Numbered from the stretch's first letter, positions 8,512 through 17,253 are shown. The stretch: DNA of 64,000 nt from Amaricoccus sp. (GCF_017993425.1 NZ_JAGOMQ010000023.1:1-64000), one strand, 5' to 3'. A program made the numbers and translations. The notes: a model not told the origin generated them from the sequence alone.

Positions 8512-9123
8512 TCACGGCAGCAGGCCCCGCGTGCGCAGCGCCTCGGCGAGGGCCGGGGCATCGACGAAATGGATCGCGTCCATGCCGACGGCGCGGGCCC
8601 CGGCGACGTTGGCGGCGGAATCGTCGATGAACACGCAGTCGGCCGCCGCGAGGCCGTTGCGCTCAAGGAACAGCCGGAAGATCGCCGGGTCGGGCTTGGT
8701 CATCCGCTCGCGCCCGGAGACGACGACGTCGCGGAAACGGCCGAGGAAGGCGTGGCGCGGCAGCGTCTCGGCCCATTTCTCGGCGGAGTAGTTGGTGATC
8801 GCGTAGAGCGGCCGGCCCGCGGCGTCGAGCGCCTCGAGGAGCGCGACCGACCCCGGGACCTCGCCGGTGATCGACTCGATCCAGCGCGCGTCGAACGCCG
8901 CCGCGGTCGCGGCATGGCGGGGCTGCCCGGCCGCGATGGCGGCGACGCCCTCGGCCCAGCTCCGCCCGGCGTCCTGGGCGAGGTTCCACGCTGGAAAGTC
9001 GGTGTCGGCGAGGAAGGCGTCGACCGCCGCCTCGTCGGGCAGCAGCCGCCGCAGCAGCGCCCGCGGCTCCCAGCGCAGCAGCACGTTGCCGACATCGAAG
9101 ACGATCGCGGCGGGACCGCTCAC
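8512..9123 (-). CDS. HAD-family hydrolase (subfamily IA)
   Basis: A 203-residue hydrolase. Motif I is IVFDVGNVLLRWEP (nucleophile Asp in FDVGN), motif II is YAITNYS, and motifs III/IV are MTKPDP and FIDDSAANV. The DVGNVLLRW form resembles the YihX/epoxide-hydrolase-like group. The start is GTG at 9123; residues upstream read into the tRNA-Cys fragment and are not coding. It is convergent with the GNAT gene. It is the last chromosomal gene before the attachment site. Confidence 0.85.
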   Translation of the reverse strand: MSGPAAIVFDVGNVLLRWEPRALLRRLLPDEAAVDAFLADTDFPAWNLAQDAGRSWAEGVAAIAAGQPRHAATAAAFDARWIESITGEVPGSVALLEALDAAGRPLYAITNYSAEKWAETLPRHAFLGRFRDVVVSGRERMTKPDPAIFRLFLERNGLAAADCVFIDDSAANVAGARAVGMDAIHFVDAPALAEALRTRGLLP

Positions 9124-9151
9124 GCGGAGGCTCCTTCGGCGGGGGGACCGC

Positions 9152-9200
9152 TGGAGGCGACGACCGGAATCGAACCGGTGTGCACGGATTTGCAATCCGC
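9152..9200 (-). tRNA. 3' fragment of tRNA-Cys(GCA), element attachment site
   Basis: Read on the minus strand this is the last part of a tRNA. It has a 5-bp anticodon stem around loop TTGCAAA (anticodon GCA), a T arm ACCGG-TTCGATT-CCGGT, the 3' acceptor strand, discriminator T and encoded CCA at 9152-9154. The D arm and 5' acceptor half are missing; the sequence past 9200 no longer fits a tRNA. A truncated 3' half next to a tyrosine integrase is the normal scar of integration into a tRNA gene. The intact copy should lie at the other end of the element, outside this window. Confidence 0.88.
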
Positions 9201-9330
9201 CCGGACGCCCCAACGAACTCAAGCTCATAGCATCGATAGTCGACCGATAACCTATTGCTTCCTTGACAATAAAGACCTATTTTCCGGCCGTCAACCGGTG
9301 CCGACCCGGGGGCGATTTCACCCTTGATTT

Positions 9331-9352
9331 GTCACCGCAGAGTCACCGCAGA
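9331..9352 (+). repeat. two tandem copies of GTCACCGCAGA before the integrase
   Basis: GTCACCGCAGA occurs at 9331-9341 and again, directly abutting, at 9342-9352. It lies about 20 bases before the integrase start and 130 bases inside the att fragment. Short direct repeats here are where arm-type integrase or excisionase sites would be expected; that role is inferred. Confidence 0.5.
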
Positions 9353-9372
9353 ATTTACGGGAGCCCGAAGCC

Positions 9373-10662
9373 ATGACCGCCACTGCCGCCATCCGCGCGA
9401 GGATCGGCGCCGCCACCGCCAGGACCGCGAAGCTGCCAGAGGGGGCGCGGGAGTTGATCGTCCGCGATGACCTGCTCAAGGGCTTCGCCCTGAGGTGCTA
9501 CGCCTCGGGCTCGAAGACCTACGTCTATGTCAACCGCGTCGCGGGAACCGTGACCCGCAGGACCGTCGTCCTCGGCGACGCCGCGGCGATGACCGCCGCC
9601 GAGGCGCGCGCCGCCGCCGAGAAACAGCGGGTCGCCTTCATGGCCGGGATCGACCCGGTGGCGGCGAAGGAAGCGGCCAAGGCGAAGGCGGCGGCCCTGG
9701 CGGCAGCCGCGGTGAGCGTCGGCGTCGTCGCGGATCGCTACGTCGCCCTGCATGCCGACGGAGCCCTGCCGACGCAGAAGCGTGCGCCGAGCCGCCGCGG
9801 TGCGGGAAGCGAGGCCGGCGACGTCCGACGGGCGCTGGCGGTCGAGATCGGCGAGGGCGCGGGCAAGATCGCCTTCGGCAGCCTGAAGGTCGCCGACGTG
9901 ACCATCGCCCACGGCAGGGCGCTGCAGGCCGCCGTAGGCCACCTCGCGCCGGAATCACGGAAACGCATTTACGGCGCGGCGCGGCGCGTCATCGGCCACG
10001 CCGTGGGTACGGGCGTCCGCGACGACAACCCGCTGATGCACCTAAAAGCGCCGGCGGGCAGCGAAAAGAGAACGCGCTGCCTGTCGCCCGAGGAAGTGCG
10101 GCGCATCTGGACGGCCGCGGGCGACCTCGGTGAGGCGGGCCAGGTCGTCAGGTTCCTCCTAGCCCAGCCCGTGCGGCTTTCGATCACGCTGGGCATGCAG
10201 GTCGGCGACGTCGATCTCGACAAGATGACGTTGAAGATCGACGAGACGATCGAAGGGAACAAGTCCCGCGACGCCTGGGTGCTTCCGCTGACCGCGCTTG
10301 CCGCCGAGGTCCTCCGCGACCGCGTGCAGGGCAAGCCCGCCGACGCGAGGGCGTTTCCGGGCGTCGACCGGATGACCTCCGGATTTAAGGCGAGGCTCGA
10401 CAAGGCGGCGAGCGTCCACGGCTGGCAGATCCACGATTTGCGGAGAACCGCGGCGACGCTGACCGGCGACGCCGCCGAAACGCTCGACGAGGCCGCATTC
10501 GATTTGTGGCTGATGCACAAGCGCGGCGGCGTCCACGGCACCTATCAGGTCAGCCGCAGAGTCGCCGCGATGCGGAAGGCGGCGGCTTTATGGAACTCGA
10601 CGTTGCAGGAAATCCTCGACCCGAAGGCCAGCAACGTCGTCCCGCTCACCCAGGCCGGCTAA
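9373..10662 (+). CDS. int: tyrosine recombinase integrase (P4-type)
   Basis: A 429-residue site-specific recombinase that integrates the element at tRNA-Cys. The N-terminal domain (LIVRDDLLKGFALRCYASGSKTY) is the DUF4102 arm-binding type, followed by a core-binding domain. Catalytic parts are the Arg in QPVRLSITLGM (about 267), the box HDLRR (His354, Arg357) and MHKRGGVHGTYQVSR, with Tyr near 391 as nucleophile. The Arg-I box departs from the usual TGxRxxE pattern, but the other residues are intact. It sits directly inside the att fragment and reads away from it. Confidence 0.92.
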   Translation: MTATAAIRARIGAATARTAKLPEGARELIVRDDLLKGFALRCYASGSKTYVYVNRVAGTVTRRTVVLGDAAAMTAAEARAAAEKQRVAFMAGIDPVAAKEAAKAKAAALAAAAVSVGVVADRYVALHADGALPTQKRAPSRRGAGSEAGDVRRALAVEIGEGAGKIAFGSLKVADVTIAHGRALQAAVGHLAPESRKRIYGAARRVIGHAVGTGVRDDNPLMHLKAPAGSEKRTRCLSPEEVRRIWTAAGDLGEAGQVVRFLLAQPVRLSITLGMQVGDVDLDKMTLKIDETIEGNKSRDAWVLPLTALAAEVLRDRVQGKPADARAFPGVDRMTSGFKARLDKAASVHGWQIHDLRRTAATLTGDAAETLDEAAFDLWLMHKRGGVHGTYQVSRRVAAMRKAAALWNSTLQEILDPKASNVVPLTQAG

Positions 10663-10821
10663 GGCGAAGGACGGGCGGAGCCGAAACTCCGCCCTCCCGC
10701 CGGTCCACGACAGCGTTGCCTGGCCAAGCCACGCCACGCCCCGTGTCATCCCTCCGCCGTGCCGCGGGCGCAACCTGCTCGTCGCCGTCACATTTTAACG
10801 CCCACGCCGCCTGAAAGACGA

Positions 10822-10844
10822 ACCTTGCCCCGCGGGAGCAAGGT
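10822..10844. repeat. palindrome, ACCTTGC...GCAAGGT
   Basis: Seven-base arms ACCTTGC and GCAAGGT flank the core CCCGCGGGA. The inner 17-mer TTGCCCCGCGGGAGCAA recurs exactly at 19435-19451, and variants lie at 19377-19395 and 53637-53653. It may be an operator or partition-type site of this element. Confidence 0.55.
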
Positions 10845-10896
10845 AGATCGCTGACACGTCCGAGCGCAATAAATTCCGCGTAACGTTATGGTAATA

Positions 10897-10932
10897 GTCA
10901 AGGGCAATGTCAGGGGCAATGTCAAGGGCAGA
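10897..10932 (+). repeat. three tandem 12-bp iteron-like repeats
   Basis: GTCAAGGGCAAT, GTCAGGGGCAAT and GTCAAGGGCAGA abut without spacers. A fourth copy, GTCAAGGGCAGA, lies at 13864-13875 before the helicase/primase gene. Twelve bases is a little over one helical turn, as for iterons bound by a replication or regulatory protein. This role is inferred. Confidence 0.6.
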
Positions 10933-11070
10933 AAATAGTCTCGTCAGAATAGCCGGATTTAACCGCATACGTCGCCGTCTACCGGCTATCGTGGCCGGCT
11001 TTTCTACACTTGACTGCCACCGTTTTGGTGCTATCCGCTTTCGATCACCGAAGAGCGGAGGGCGTTATCC

Positions 11071-11421
11071 ATGCGAACGGAGAGTGACGACCAGTCGGGC
11101 CGGCAGGTCAGGCGGGCGCAGGGCGGGCGGAAGGCTGGCCTGGCGAGGACGGAGCAGCAGGCGGCGGCCGAGCGCATGCCTGGGCGGCTCGTGGTGAACG
11201 CGGCCGACGCGGCGGCGCGGATCCGGGCGCGGGGCGTCGCGATGCGGCCCTCGACGCTCGCGGCCATGCGCACCCGCGGCGGCGGCCCGGCTTATCTCAG
11301 GCTGAACGCGCGGGCCGTCGTCTACCCGCTCGACCTGCTCGACGCCTGGCTCGACGAGCGCCTCGCCGGCCCGGGCTTCGGCAGCACGGCCGAGGAACCG
11401 GCGCGTCGGGGGGCGCCATGA
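11071..11421 (+). CDS. excisionase/AlpA-like helix-turn-helix protein
   Basis: A 116-residue small basic protein. The second half, AADAAARIRARGVAMRPSTL then MRTRGGGPAYLRLNARAVVY and PLDLLDAWLDERL, follows the MerR-like HTH_17 pattern of excisionases and AlpA regulators (helix-turn-helix, then a wing ending in DAWL). It is preceded by GAGCGGAGGG as ribosome site. It overlaps the next gene by four bases (ATGA). Such proteins usually bind att or operator sites of the element, so the 12-bp repeats 140 bases upstream are candidate targets. Confidence 0.7.
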   Translation: MRTESDDQSGRQVRRAQGGRKAGLARTEQQAAAERMPGRLVVNAADAAARIRARGVAMRPSTLAAMRTRGGGPAYLRLNARAVVYPLDLLDAWLDERLAGPGFGSTAEEPARRGAP

Positions 11422-12059
11422 CCGCGCAAATGACCAAGGCCGAGCGCGAGGAACTCCGCCGGATCCTGCGTGCCCGCGAGAAAGTGCAGAAGTCCGCGGC
11501 GGCCGTGCGCTCGGCCGAACTGCTCGCTGACTTTGAAAACACCCTGGCGAGTGAGTTCAGCTTCGACGACGACGCCGTCTGGGAAGAGGCGCAGCGCGAG
11601 GCGGCGGCCGTGGTGGCGAAGGCCAGCGCGACCATCGCGGTCCGGTGCCAGGAACTCGGCATCCCGGCAAGGTTCGCTCCCGGGCTCTCGCTTGGCTGGC
11701 GTCACAACGGATATGACAACGCCGTGGGCAAGCGCCGCAGCGAACTGCGCCGGGTGGCCCAGACCAGGATAGAGGCGTTGGAACGGGCGGCCATCCTGGC
11801 GGTCGAAACCTCCACCGTCGAGGCGCTGACGCGTATCGCCGTCGACGCGTTGGAGTCCGAGGCGGCGCGGGCCTTCATCGCCGCCCTGCCGACCGTCGAG
11901 GCGATGATGGAGCCCTTGAGCTACGAGGCGATCGCCGGACCCGCGGACCCGCCGGTTGTCGAGCAGTTGGTCTCCCCGGGCGCGCTGCGGCAACAGCGCC
12001 ACCGCGACCGTGTCAAGGCGTTACGTAACGCCGACGTAACGTCCCCGGGTGACGCATGA
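11418..12059 (+). CDS. hypothetical coiled-coil-prone protein of the element
   Basis: A 213-residue soluble, Ala/Glu/Arg-rich protein with long predicted helices (EREELRRILRAREKVQKSAAAV; RTRIEALERAAILAVETSTV region). No family is recognised. It overlaps both neighbours with ATGA junctions, so it is translated from the same message as the excisionase-like gene. Codon usage matches the host. The C-terminus LRQQRHRDRVKALRNADVT is basic and could contact DNA, but nothing shows this directly. Confidence 0.7.
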   Translation: MTAQMTKAEREELRRILRAREKVQKSAAAVRSAELLADFENTLASEFSFDDDAVWEEAQREAAAVVAKASATIAVRCQELGIPARFAPGLSLGWRHNGYDNAVGKRRSELRRVAQTRIEALERAAILAVETSTVEALTRIAVDALESEAARAFIAALPTVEAMMEPLSYEAIAGPADPPVVEQLVSPGALRQQRHRDRVKALRNADVTSPGDA

Positions 12060-12364
12060 CCGCCCACGCCCCGTTCCGCCTCGCCGAGGGCGTCCGCCTC
12101 GATGCGGACACCGCGCACAGGTTCGCCAACAGGGACATCGGTGCAATGACCGCGCGGTTCGCCAGGCTGGCGTCACGCCCGGCAAGCAGCAGGCGCGGGT
12201 TGCCGGGCAAGCCCGGGGTCGGGGCGCAGCGCCTCGCGCGGCAGTTGGTCGCCGGCATGCGCGAGGTCGTGCTCGCACATCTCTACGAGCCCCGCGCAGG
12301 CGTCCTGTGCACCGTCACCGTCATCGCCACCGGCCAGGCGCGGACGCGGTCCACGTCGCCCTGA
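12056..12364 (+). CDS. hypothetical protein
   Basis: A 102-residue unrecognised protein beginning MTAHAPFRLAEGVRLDAD, overlapping the gene before it (ATGA). It has a basic centre (SSRRGLPGKPGVGAQRLARQL). The last ten residues look out of keeping (ARTRSTSP), and the frame that continues coding from 12367 picks up directly, so a frameshift that once joined this gene to the next cannot be excluded. Confidence 0.5.
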   Translation: MTAHAPFRLAEGVRLDADTAHRFANRDIGAMTARFARLASRPASSRRGLPGKPGVGAQRLARQLVAGMREVVLAHLYEPRAGVLCTVTVIATGQARTRSTSP

Positions 12365-12366
12365 CG

Positions 12367-12813
12367 ATGGCGGCGGTCTGCCACAGCGCGTGGGAACTGC
12401 TCGGCGGCCCGATCCGCGGCCGGCCTGTGACCTACGCCGCGCGTCACGCCGTTGCGCGCAGCCTCGAACGGCTGGGCCTCACCTCCGCCGGGTTGTTCGG
12501 ATCGTTTGCACAGCGGATGCTGTGGTGGATCGTCGCCGCGGCAATGCAGGGCGGCTTCGGCGACGAACTGCTCGTGCCGGTCGGCGGTCGGGGAATGGCG
12601 CGCTGCTCGTTCGACGCGGACGAGGGGGCATTGCGGGTCGACACCGTCGTCGCCGTCAGGCCGCGCTCACGCAAGGAGGCGACGCGCGCGGAGATCGTCG
12701 CCCTGCTGGCGTCCGGCACGCCGAGGACGGTGCTGCGCGCCGGCGACGACGCCACGGCGTGCGAATGGATTGCGCGCAGCAACGCCGCACGGGCGGCAAA
12801 GGAGACGACATGA
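12367..12813 (+). CDS. hypothetical protein
   Basis: A 148-residue protein starting MAAVCHSAWELLGGPIRGRP. It has a hydrophobic central helix (FAQRMLWWIVAAAMQGGFG) that could be buried or membrane-associated and a C-terminal helix containing IARSNAARAAK. No family is recognised. Its stop overlaps the next start (ATGA). It starts two bases after the preceding stop, consistent with a single operon. Confidence 0.6.
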   Translation: MAAVCHSAWELLGGPIRGRPVTYAARHAVARSLERLGLTSAGLFGSFAQRMLWWIVAAAMQGGFGDELLVPVGGRGMARCSFDADEGALRVDTVVAVRPRSRKEATRAEIVALLASGTPRTVLRAGDDATACEWIARSNAARAAKETT

Positions 12814-13235
12814 CCAACGACTCGACCGACGACATGCCGGCATGGCTCCAGGCCCGGCTCCAGGCCAGGATCCTCGAAGAATGCGAAGACCTGCTGGCCT
12901 TCGCCGCCGCCCGGCACGCCGCCGGTGAGACCGATCGCAGCGCCATCCTCGCGGCGTGGGAGGAGGCCTCCGCCTGGGACGGGGACGAGCACAAGGCCGC
13001 GGACGTCGACGAGCGCACGGTCGCGGACGTCGATCACACGCTCTCGGAGGCGGCATCTGCCCAGGTGAGCGATCTTGCCCGGAGCCTGTTGACCTTTGCC
13101 GCCCAGCACGCCGGCGACGAGACCAGCCCCCGCGCCATCTTCGCGGCGTGGGCGGAAACTGTCGCCGGCCTGGACGAGAGCGAGCAAGCACGTGGCCGCC
13201 GACTTCATGATGGCCCTCGGCGAGGCGTGGGTTGA
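12810..13235 (+). CDS. hypothetical acidic protein with internal repeat
   Basis: A 141-residue acidic protein. Two similar segments are visible: LLAFAAARHAAGETDRSAIL, then AAWEEASAW, near residue 24, and LLTFAAQHAGDETSPRAIF, then AAWAETVAG, near residue 90, so it arose by internal duplication. The last 14 residues (RGRRLHDGPRRGVG) are basic and may follow a frameshift. No known family. It is part of the overlapping small-gene string. Confidence 0.6.
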   Translation: MTNDSTDDMPAWLQARLQARILEECEDLLAFAAARHAAGETDRSAILAAWEEASAWDGDEHKAADVDERTVADVDHTLSEAASAQVSDLARSLLTFAAQHAGDETSPRAIFAAWAETVAGLDESEQARGRRLHDGPRRGVG

Positions 13236-13250
13236 GGCGGTCCACCGCCT

Positions 13251-13517
13251 ATGACCAGCCCGAAGGTCAGCGCACTCAAGGGCCACGGCGCGACCTCCGC
13301 CGTGACCGGCGTCCGGACGGCGAGCGCAGCGGTCGCCGCGACGGCCAGGAGCCGACTCGGCGCCGTCCGGCGTGCGCTCGACGCGACCAGGGAGCCGTTG
13401 GTCGGCTTCGGCGGCGGCGCGAAGTTCGTCCAGCATGCCGACGCTTTGGCGGAGATCGACCGGCTGATCGCGCAGGTCGATGCGCTCGACAGGGCGCTCA
13501 GGGCGGCGGCGTGGTGA
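13251..13517 (+). CDS. hypothetical small protein
   Basis: An 88-residue Ala/Arg-rich protein, MTSPKVSALKGHGATS at the start and a C-terminal helix DALAEIDRLIAQVDALDRALRAAA. It lies 15 bases after the previous gene in the same direction. No family is recognised. It may be a small DNA-associated or structural helper of the element; this is a guess from composition and position. Confidence 0.5.
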   Translation: MTSPKVSALKGHGATSAVTGVRTASAAVAATARSRLGAVRRALDATREPLVGFGGGAKFVQHADALAEIDRLIAQVDALDRALRAAAW

Positions 13518-13642
13518 CTGCCGTATCGAGCCGTAACGGACAATGGATCCGTCGTCCGCCGGCAAATAGCCTGGCGTGTTCAACGCGCCGCGCGGACGGG
13601 CCTGCGCTGCGGCGCCCGTCCGGTGTCATTTGGAGGGCTACG

Positions 13643-13747
13643 ATGGCGGAAACCGGGGCGGACAGAGGCCCGGACCGTCCGGCCGGGGAGCCGCCCGCCC
13701 CTGCGCCTGACCGGCTGTCCACGAAAAACTCGCTTCGCCGCAGTTGA
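13643..13747 (+). CDS. possible 34-residue small protein
   Basis: ATG at 13643 follows a good ribosome site, TGGAGGG at 13631-13637, with normal spacing. The product is hydrophilic and Pro/Arg-rich (MAETGADRGPDRPAGEPP at the start). No family. The ribosome site is the only positive evidence. Confidence 0.3.
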   Translation: MAETGADRGPDRPAGEPPAPAPDRLSTKNSLRRS

Positions 13748-13863
13748 GTGTCTTCCCGCCGATCCGTACTGCGACAAACAGGCGTTCGTTTAACCTAAAT
13801 CTGGTATTTCAGGCGGTCTTCCCCTGACAAAATAAAACCTGAGGGCGAGCAACGATGGTTTTA

Positions 13864-13875
13864 GTCAAGGGCAGA
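13864..13875 (+). repeat. isolated copy of the 12-bp repeat, GTCAAGGGCAGA
   Basis: Identical to the third unit at 10921-10932, about 245 bases before the helicase/primase start. The preceding two bases (TA) also match the first upstream unit. Sharing of the site links control or replication functions of the two regions. Confidence 0.5.
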
Positions 13876-14118
13876 ATACTTGATTTTTGGCAGAGGCAAC
13901 TTTGGCGTTGAACGCCAAATCGCGCCAGAGGCGATCTGATCGCTGGCTCTTGGTGGAGCGTTCTGTGATAATCGGCAGGCAGGCCGGAAGGGAACCGACC
14001 TGCCGCTGGTCCGAACAGGACGGCGCCACCCATGCTACGAAAGGGCCGTCCTTGGCTGAGAATACCGCCCCGGACTCCGGGGATCAAGCCCGACGGGGCA
14101 GGCTGGCGGGAGCGCGCC

Positions 14119-17100
14119 ATGGCCGCGCCTGAGCCGAAAGCGGGCGCCTCGACGCTCGACACGATCGTCGAGGCCTACCACCAGAAGCCCAGGACAGGCG
14201 GCCGGCCCGCCGACGCCGTGACGCTGGTCGTCAACGACCAGGGCCGGCTCAACAAGCGGTTCACGCGCCTGACGAAGGACGCGGTGACGAAGGACGGCGC
14301 GACGAAGCTCGTCGAGGGACACGCCATCGTGGTCCCCGTCCCGGACGAGGCCGCCCTCGCCAAGCTCCTCTGGCTCGTCGGCCAGCACGTCGATGCGGCG
14401 CTGATTCTCGGCTATCCCGCCGACGCGCCGAAAGGCGCCTTCCGCGTCCTGTCATTGGCGCGGATGGCGCAGTCCCTCGGGCTCGATGCCGACGCCGACG
14501 AGGACAAGCTGACCGGCTGGCACACGGTCGACGGCCAGCCGGCGATCTGCCGGTTGAAGGCGAACATGCGGCCGTCGTCGTGGATCCTGTTCGACCGCGA
14601 CGTGCCGCCCGGCGCGCCTCCGGAATGGGCCAGCTGGACAATCGATGAATGGATCGCCCAGGTCGCGGCCGTGATCCCGGGCTTCGCCGCGGCCGGAAAG
14701 ATCATCCTCCCATCGACGTCGAGCCGCGTGCTGGTGGACGACGTCCCCTTCGCCAGCGCCTCGACTCACATTTTCGTCCAGGTCGAGGATCCGGCAGATG
14801 TTCAACGGTTCGCGCGGGACGCCTTCATGCGCGCCCTCGACGCCGGGCTCGTCTGCATGCGCCCGAACCGCGCGAGCGCCGATCGCGGCGACGGCGTGAA
14901 GGCCGGCGACATCATCGGCCATACGCCGACGACGATCTGGGATCGTGCCGCCGTCGGCGCGGAACGGCTGGTCTACGACGGCTGCCCCGCCACGTCCGGG
15001 CCGGGACTGACCGTGGCCAGGACGAAGCTTTATACCGACGGCGACGGCGACGGAATCCGCCTCGACACCGCGCTCACCTTGCCGGTCGAGTTGGAATCCG
15101 TCGAGCGCATCCGCACCCAGCGCGGCATTGCGCATGAGGCGGTGAAGCGCCGGGACGGCGGAGCCGACTTCATCCTGACCGACACCCTGCTTCGCCTCGC
15201 CACGAAGATCGTGACGAAGACTGGCGCCGTCGCCGTCGCCGACCTGTGGCTGACGCGGGGCGGCGGGCGCGTCCGCTGCCAGGCGCCCTTCCGTGACAGC
15301 GCGTCGTGGGCCGCCTTCGTCGGCTGGCATGCGGACGGCACGCCGTTCGTCTTCGACAGCGGATCGCAGACCAGGCACAGGCTGCATCCCGACGACGCAA
15401 AGGGGCCGCCGCCCGACGCCTTCTGGAAGGCCGCGGAGGCGGCAGGGGCCGCGCCGGTGGCGGCGGGCAGCGACGAGAAGGTGAAGACCGCGTTCGCCGC
15501 GTGGTGCCGCGCCGCCGGCCGGCACGGGCTCGCGAAAGAGGACGTGGCCCTCCGGGCGGAGCAGGCCGCCAGCCTGCTCAAGCCGCACGTCGGAAAGGCC
15601 ACGATCGCCGTGCTGCGCGCGATGATGCGGAAGATCGCGGCGGACGAGTTCAAGGCGAGGACCGAGCAGGCCCGCAGCGAACTCGACGAACACTTCGACC
15701 GGATCAACGAGCGGCACTTCGTGCTGGCCCTGGGCGCCGACATCGTCGTCGCCGAGTTCGGCCGGTCGCACGGGCGCGAACTCCTGGTCGCCCGGAAGAA
15801 GGGCGCGTTCTTCGACATGCTCGCGCCAGTCCAGGTACAGATCGGCAAGATGTGGCTCCAGGTAGCCCCGCTGTGGTTCCGCAGCCCGAAGCGCCGGCAG
15901 TACCTTGAGGGTACCGACATGATCGCCAACGGGCCGACGCCGGCGGGCGTGCTGAACCTCTGGCGCGGCTGGCCGGTCGATACCGACCGCACCGGGATCG
16001 CCGGATGCCGGCGCACCCTTCGGCACTTGCGCGAGGTCATCTGCGGCGGAAACCGCGCCGAGTTCCGCTACCTGCTGCGGCTTCTGGCCCGATGGGTCCA
16101 GGAGCCCGGCCTCCCGGGCATGGTCTCCGTCGTGCTGCTGGGCGAGCCCGGGACCGGCAAGGGCGTTTTCGGCAGGTTGATGGTCGATATCTTCGGTGCG
16201 CATGGCCTGCACTTGCTCGACGTCGAGAGCTTCCTGGGCCGGTTCACCGGTCACCTGGCGACGGCAGCCTTTGCGTTTCTCGACGAGGCGCTGTTCTCGG
16301 GCGACCCCAGGCAGGCCCAGGCCCTGAAGGGCCGGATAACCGAGCCGGTGATCAAGATCGAGATGAAGGGCAAGGACGCCGTCTGGATGCCGAACCGGAC
16401 CAAGGTGATCATCGCCACCAACGACCAGAGCGCCGTGCAGATCGAGCAGCAGGACCGGCGGGCTTTCGTCCCGTCGTTCTCGAACGCCCGCCGGGGCGAC
16501 AAGGCCTATTTCGACGCGCTGCGCGCCGAGGCGGAAAGCGCCGACGGGAAGGCCGCGTTCCTGAGCTTCCTGTTGCGGCTCGACATCGGCGCGTTCGATG
16601 CGACATCGGAGCGCCCGGACACCGCCGGGCTAGCGGAGCAGAAGGCGCTGACGTCGACGGACGTCGACGCCTGGCTTCTCGACGTGCTCGACTCCGGCCT
16701 GATCGGCGAGCGCCCGACGCGCGACGACGCCAGCGGCTGGCGGCCGATGCGGGCCGTTCCCGATGAACCGGCACAGGCGTCGCTCTGGCGGTCGGCGCAG
16801 CCCGCCGGGAACGGCCCCCGCGCGGCCGCGGGTTCCGGTCCCCGCGGGGCCGGGGGGGAGGCAGGCGACCAGGCGCCACCCTGGGATGCGTGGGAGGCGC
16901 ACCGGGTCGAGGGTGCGAAGCTGGACGTCTTCGAGCACTACAGGCGCTGGCACGCCCAGGCCGCAAACCGACGGCGCACGGCCCGCCCGCAACCCTACGA
17001 GTGGTTTTTTCGCAGGATCAAGGACGCCCTGGGCGACGCTGTCATGCTCAGGGACGTCGGGACCGACGACAGGGGGCGGCTGGTGCGATTTGCGACGCTT

Positions 17101-17160
17101 GACCGCTGCCGGGCCGCGTGGGCGACGCGCCGTGGTGGGCGTCGGGAATGGCTTGGCTAG
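14119..17160 (+). CDS. P4-like phage/plasmid replication helicase-primase (DUF5906-type)
   Basis: A 1013-residue replication protein. The C-terminal half carries an SF3-type ATPase: Walker A GEPGTGKG near residue 675, Walker B-like AFAFLDEALF near 720 and sensor KVIIATND near 763, as in DUF5906 proteins and P4 alpha. The N-terminal half has no motif I can name with certainty; the stretch around VFASASTHIFVQVED may belong to a primase-polymerase-like domain. Start ATG 14119 is chosen over an in-frame ATG at 14032 because GGCGGGAG precedes it. The last 150 residues are disordered and Gly/Ala-rich, then a small folded tail. It is likely to drive replication of the excised element. Confidence 0.8.
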   Translation: MAAPEPKAGASTLDTIVEAYHQKPRTGGRPADAVTLVVNDQGRLNKRFTRLTKDAVTKDGATKLVEGHAIVVPVPDEAALAKLLWLVGQHVDAALILGYPADAPKGAFRVLSLARMAQSLGLDADADEDKLTGWHTVDGQPAICRLKANMRPSSWILFDRDVPPGAPPEWASWTIDEWIAQVAAVIPGFAAAGKIILPSTSSRVLVDDVPFASASTHIFVQVEDPADVQRFARDAFMRALDAGLVCMRPNRASADRGDGVKAGDIIGHTPTTIWDRAAVGAERLVYDGCPATSGPGLTVARTKLYTDGDGDGIRLDTALTLPVELESVERIRTQRGIAHEAVKRRDGGADFILTDTLLRLATKIVTKTGAVAVADLWLTRGGGRVRCQAPFRDSASWAAFVGWHADGTPFVFDSGSQTRHRLHPDDAKGPPPDAFWKAAEAAGAAPVAAGSDEKVKTAFAAWCRAAGRHGLAKEDVALRAEQAASLLKPHVGKATIAVLRAMMRKIAADEFKARTEQARSELDEHFDRINERHFVLALGADIVVAEFGRSHGRELLVARKKGAFFDMLAPVQVQIGKMWLQVAPLWFRSPKRRQYLEGTDMIANGPTPAGVLNLWRGWPVDTDRTGIAGCRRTLRHLREVICGGNRAEFRYLLRLLARWVQEPGLPGMVSVVLLGEPGTGKGVFGRLMVDIFGAHGLHLLDVESFLGRFTGHLATAAFAFLDEALFSGDPRQAQALKGRITEPVIKIEMKGKDAVWMPNRTKVIIATNDQSAVQIEQQDRRAFVPSFSNARRGDKAYFDALRAEAESADGKAAFLSFLLRLDIGAFDATSERPDTAGLAEQKALTSTDVDAWLLDVLDSGLIGERPTRDDASGWRPMRAVPDEPAQASLWRSAQPAGNGPRAAAGSGPRGAGGEAGDQAPPWDAWEAHRVEGAKLDVFEHYRRWHAQAANRRRTARPQPYEWFFRRIKDALGDAVMLRDVGTDDRGRLVRFATLDRCRAAWATRRGGRREWLG

Positions 17161-17253
17161 GCAAACCGGGCGGGGGCCTTCGCCAGCGCCACGGAGACTC
17201 TCGCGTTGGTCGAGCCGGTAACCTCTTAGTCGCCCGCGGGTTGAACTCCGCAG

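Larger units (their letters stand above)
10663..11070. other. regulatory gap with palindrome and 12-bp repeats
   Basis: 408 bases between the integrase and the excisionase-like gene, with no convincing gene. It holds a TTGC...GCAA palindrome (10822-10844) and three abutting 12-mers (10897-10932). The part from 10860 to 11000 is notably AT-richer than its surroundings. This is the natural place for operators, an origin or both. Confidence 0.55.
13518..14118. other. 600-base gap before the helicase/primase gene
   Basis: Holds a possible 34-residue gene (13643-13747), an AT-richer stretch (13750-13900) and one copy of the 12-bp repeat (13864-13875). These features fit a promoter/operator or origin region for the replication gene downstream. 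No other coding signal was seen. Confidence 0.5.
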
